This document shows, in pieces, positions 5,312-6,098 of a stretch of 6,098 nucleotides of DNA. The notes beneath the pieces are model-generated. The model was not told the DNA's origin. It saw only the letters and a program-made list of their open reading frames with translations, and searched no databases. The stretch covers positions 1 to 6,098 of the forward strand of contig JAENWI010000095.1 of assembly GCA_016650115.1 (NCBI GenBank), written 5' to 3'. The DNA is from Peptostreptococcaceae bacterium (GTDB lineage Bacteria > Bacillota > Clostridia > Peptostreptococcales > Anaerovoracaceae). The first letter of the stretch is position 1, and each line of letters begins with the position of its first letter. A program made the position numbers and the translations under genes.

Positions 5312-6098
5312 ATTCCTTCCACTTTTCACTGACCTGGTCCTTCATTTCAGCGGTCATTTCAATATCGTCAGGCCACTTTCTTATGTGTCCTTCTCCCGGC
5401 CATTTCTTAGTGGCGTCAATCCCAACTCTGCTGCCATAGTGCGGTGTATTTGAAGCATGGTCCAGGGCGTCTAACGGCCCCTCAGAGATTGCAATGTCTC
5501 TCTTGCCGTCTATGTTATTAAACACCTTCCACATTACGGTAGATACATTTTGAACATCCACTTCCTGATCCACCACTATGACCATTTTGGTATACATCAT
5601 CTGCCCCATTCCCCAGACGGCATTCATCACCTTGGCAGCGTGCCCAGGGTAACGTTTATGGATGGAAATAATGACACAGCTGTGGAATACTCCTTCAAGG
5701 GGAAAGTTGATGTCAATAATTTCAGGGTTTGTCATCTTCAGCAAAGGCAGAAATATTTTTTCCGTCGCTTTTCCCATATAACAGTCCTCCATCGGGGGTT
5801 TTCCCACAATAGTCGTTGGATAAACAGGATTTTTTCTGTGGGTAATACAGGTAACGTGAAAAACAGGGTAATCATCTTCAAGGGAATAATACCCGGTGTG
5901 GTCTCCAAAAGGCCCTTCCATACGAAGTTCCTCGTTTACATCCACATAACCTTCTAGGATGAATTCTGCTTCTGCAGGAACAAAAATGTCGTTGGTGACA
6001 GACTTCACCATAGTCACAGGCATTTTTCTGAGAAAACCCGCAAACATCATCTCATCAATAGCCTTTGGCAATGGTGCCGTGGCCGCATAGGTTATGGC
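5298..6098 (-). CDS. ubiD: UbiD-family prenyl-FMN-dependent decarboxylase, C-terminal part (MqnL-like)
   Basis: The gene is cut by the right edge, and the C-terminal 266 residues are visible. The frame stays open to 6098, reading AITYAATAPLPKAIDE at the cut, so an ATG is not expected here; roughly the first 200 residues lie outside. The hallmark EGPFGDHTGYY is at visible residues 61-71, with E61 and D66 at the spacing of the two acidic catalytic residues of the UbiD E-R-E/D triad; the arginine lies outside. MYTKMVIVVD and GIDATKKWPGE nearer the C terminus match bacterial UbiD closely. It would remove the carboxyl group from the prenylated aromatic acid made by UbiA, using prenyl-FMN from UbiX. 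It is the first visible gene of the leftward unit, and its stop overlaps ubiA. Which quinone it serves is inferred. Confidence 0.95.
   Translation of the reverse strand, partial: AITYAATAPLPKAIDEMMFAGFLRKMPVTMVKSVTNDIFVPAEAEFILEGYVDVNEELRMEGPFGDHTGYYSLEDDYPVFHVTCITHRKNPVYPTTIVGKPPMEDCYMGKATEKIFLPLLKMTNPEIIDINFPLEGVFHSCVIISIHKRYPGHAAKVMNAVWGMGQMMYTKMVIVVDQEVDVQNVSTVMWKVFNNIDGKRDIAISEGPLDALDHASNTPHYGSRVGIDATKKWPGEGHIRKWPDDIEMTAEMKDQVSEKWKEYGLD

Noticed and set aside
6069..6071. TTG at 6071 as the start of UbiD
   Set aside because: The frame stays open upstream to the window edge with the conserved TYAATAPLP block, so the codon is an internal leucine and the gene is truncated by the window.

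Overview
This low-GC window looks like it comes from an anaerobic Firmicute of the class Clostridia. The evidence is AT-rich intergenic DNA, strong GGAGG-type ribosome binding sites, a rubredoxin-first ('reverse') rubrerythrin, and a set of menaquinone-type UbiD/UbiA/UbiX genes. The species cannot be fixed from the sequence alone. A respiring clostridial lineage of the Peptococcaceae type that makes menaquinone by the futalosine route would fit; that assignment is inference.

Layout. Positions 1-87 are a 13-bp tandem repeat array that runs off the left edge and merges with a likely sigma-A promoter and a possible PerR operator. They precede a rightward rubrerythrin gene (175-717). Positions 718-1090 hold no credible gene. 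This stretch carries a strong bidirectional hairpin terminator (743-776), a second terminator-like hairpin (834-876), and four short tandem repeat families (9, 22, 16 and 18 bp). Everything from 1091 to the right edge is on the minus strand and reads leftward as ubiD (cut by the window edge), ubiA, ubiX, then an ABC importer made of a lipoprotein, an ATPase and a permease. The ubiD/ubiA and ATPase/permease pairs overlap. Gaps of 122 and 125 nt separate ubiA from ubiX and ubiX from the lipoprotein gene, and 45 nt separate lipoprotein from ATPase. All six genes may be one operon, or the importer may have its own promoter.

How the genes may work together. UbiX makes prenylated FMN, the cofactor of UbiD. 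UbiA attaches a polyprenyl chain to an aromatic acid and UbiD removes the carboxyl group. In organisms with the futalosine pathway the corresponding proteins (often called MqnP, MqnL and MqnM) carry out the late steps on 1,4-dihydroxy-6-naphthoate. The linked importer belongs to the nitrate/sulfonate/taurine/thiamine-precursor superfamily. Its ligand is not readable from sequence, but its position suggests an aromatic or other quinone-related precursor. Rubrerythrin is a separate unit for peroxide and oxygen defence.

The most unusual feature is the density of short tandem duplications in the left 2.7 kb. One is a 34-bp-period duplication that copied the ribosome-binding and start region of the ABC ATPase gene and left a ghost start (ATA) upstream of the live one. 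I found no CRISPR array, insertion sequence, tRNA, rRNA or clear riboswitch, and no strong evidence for a wholly new system.
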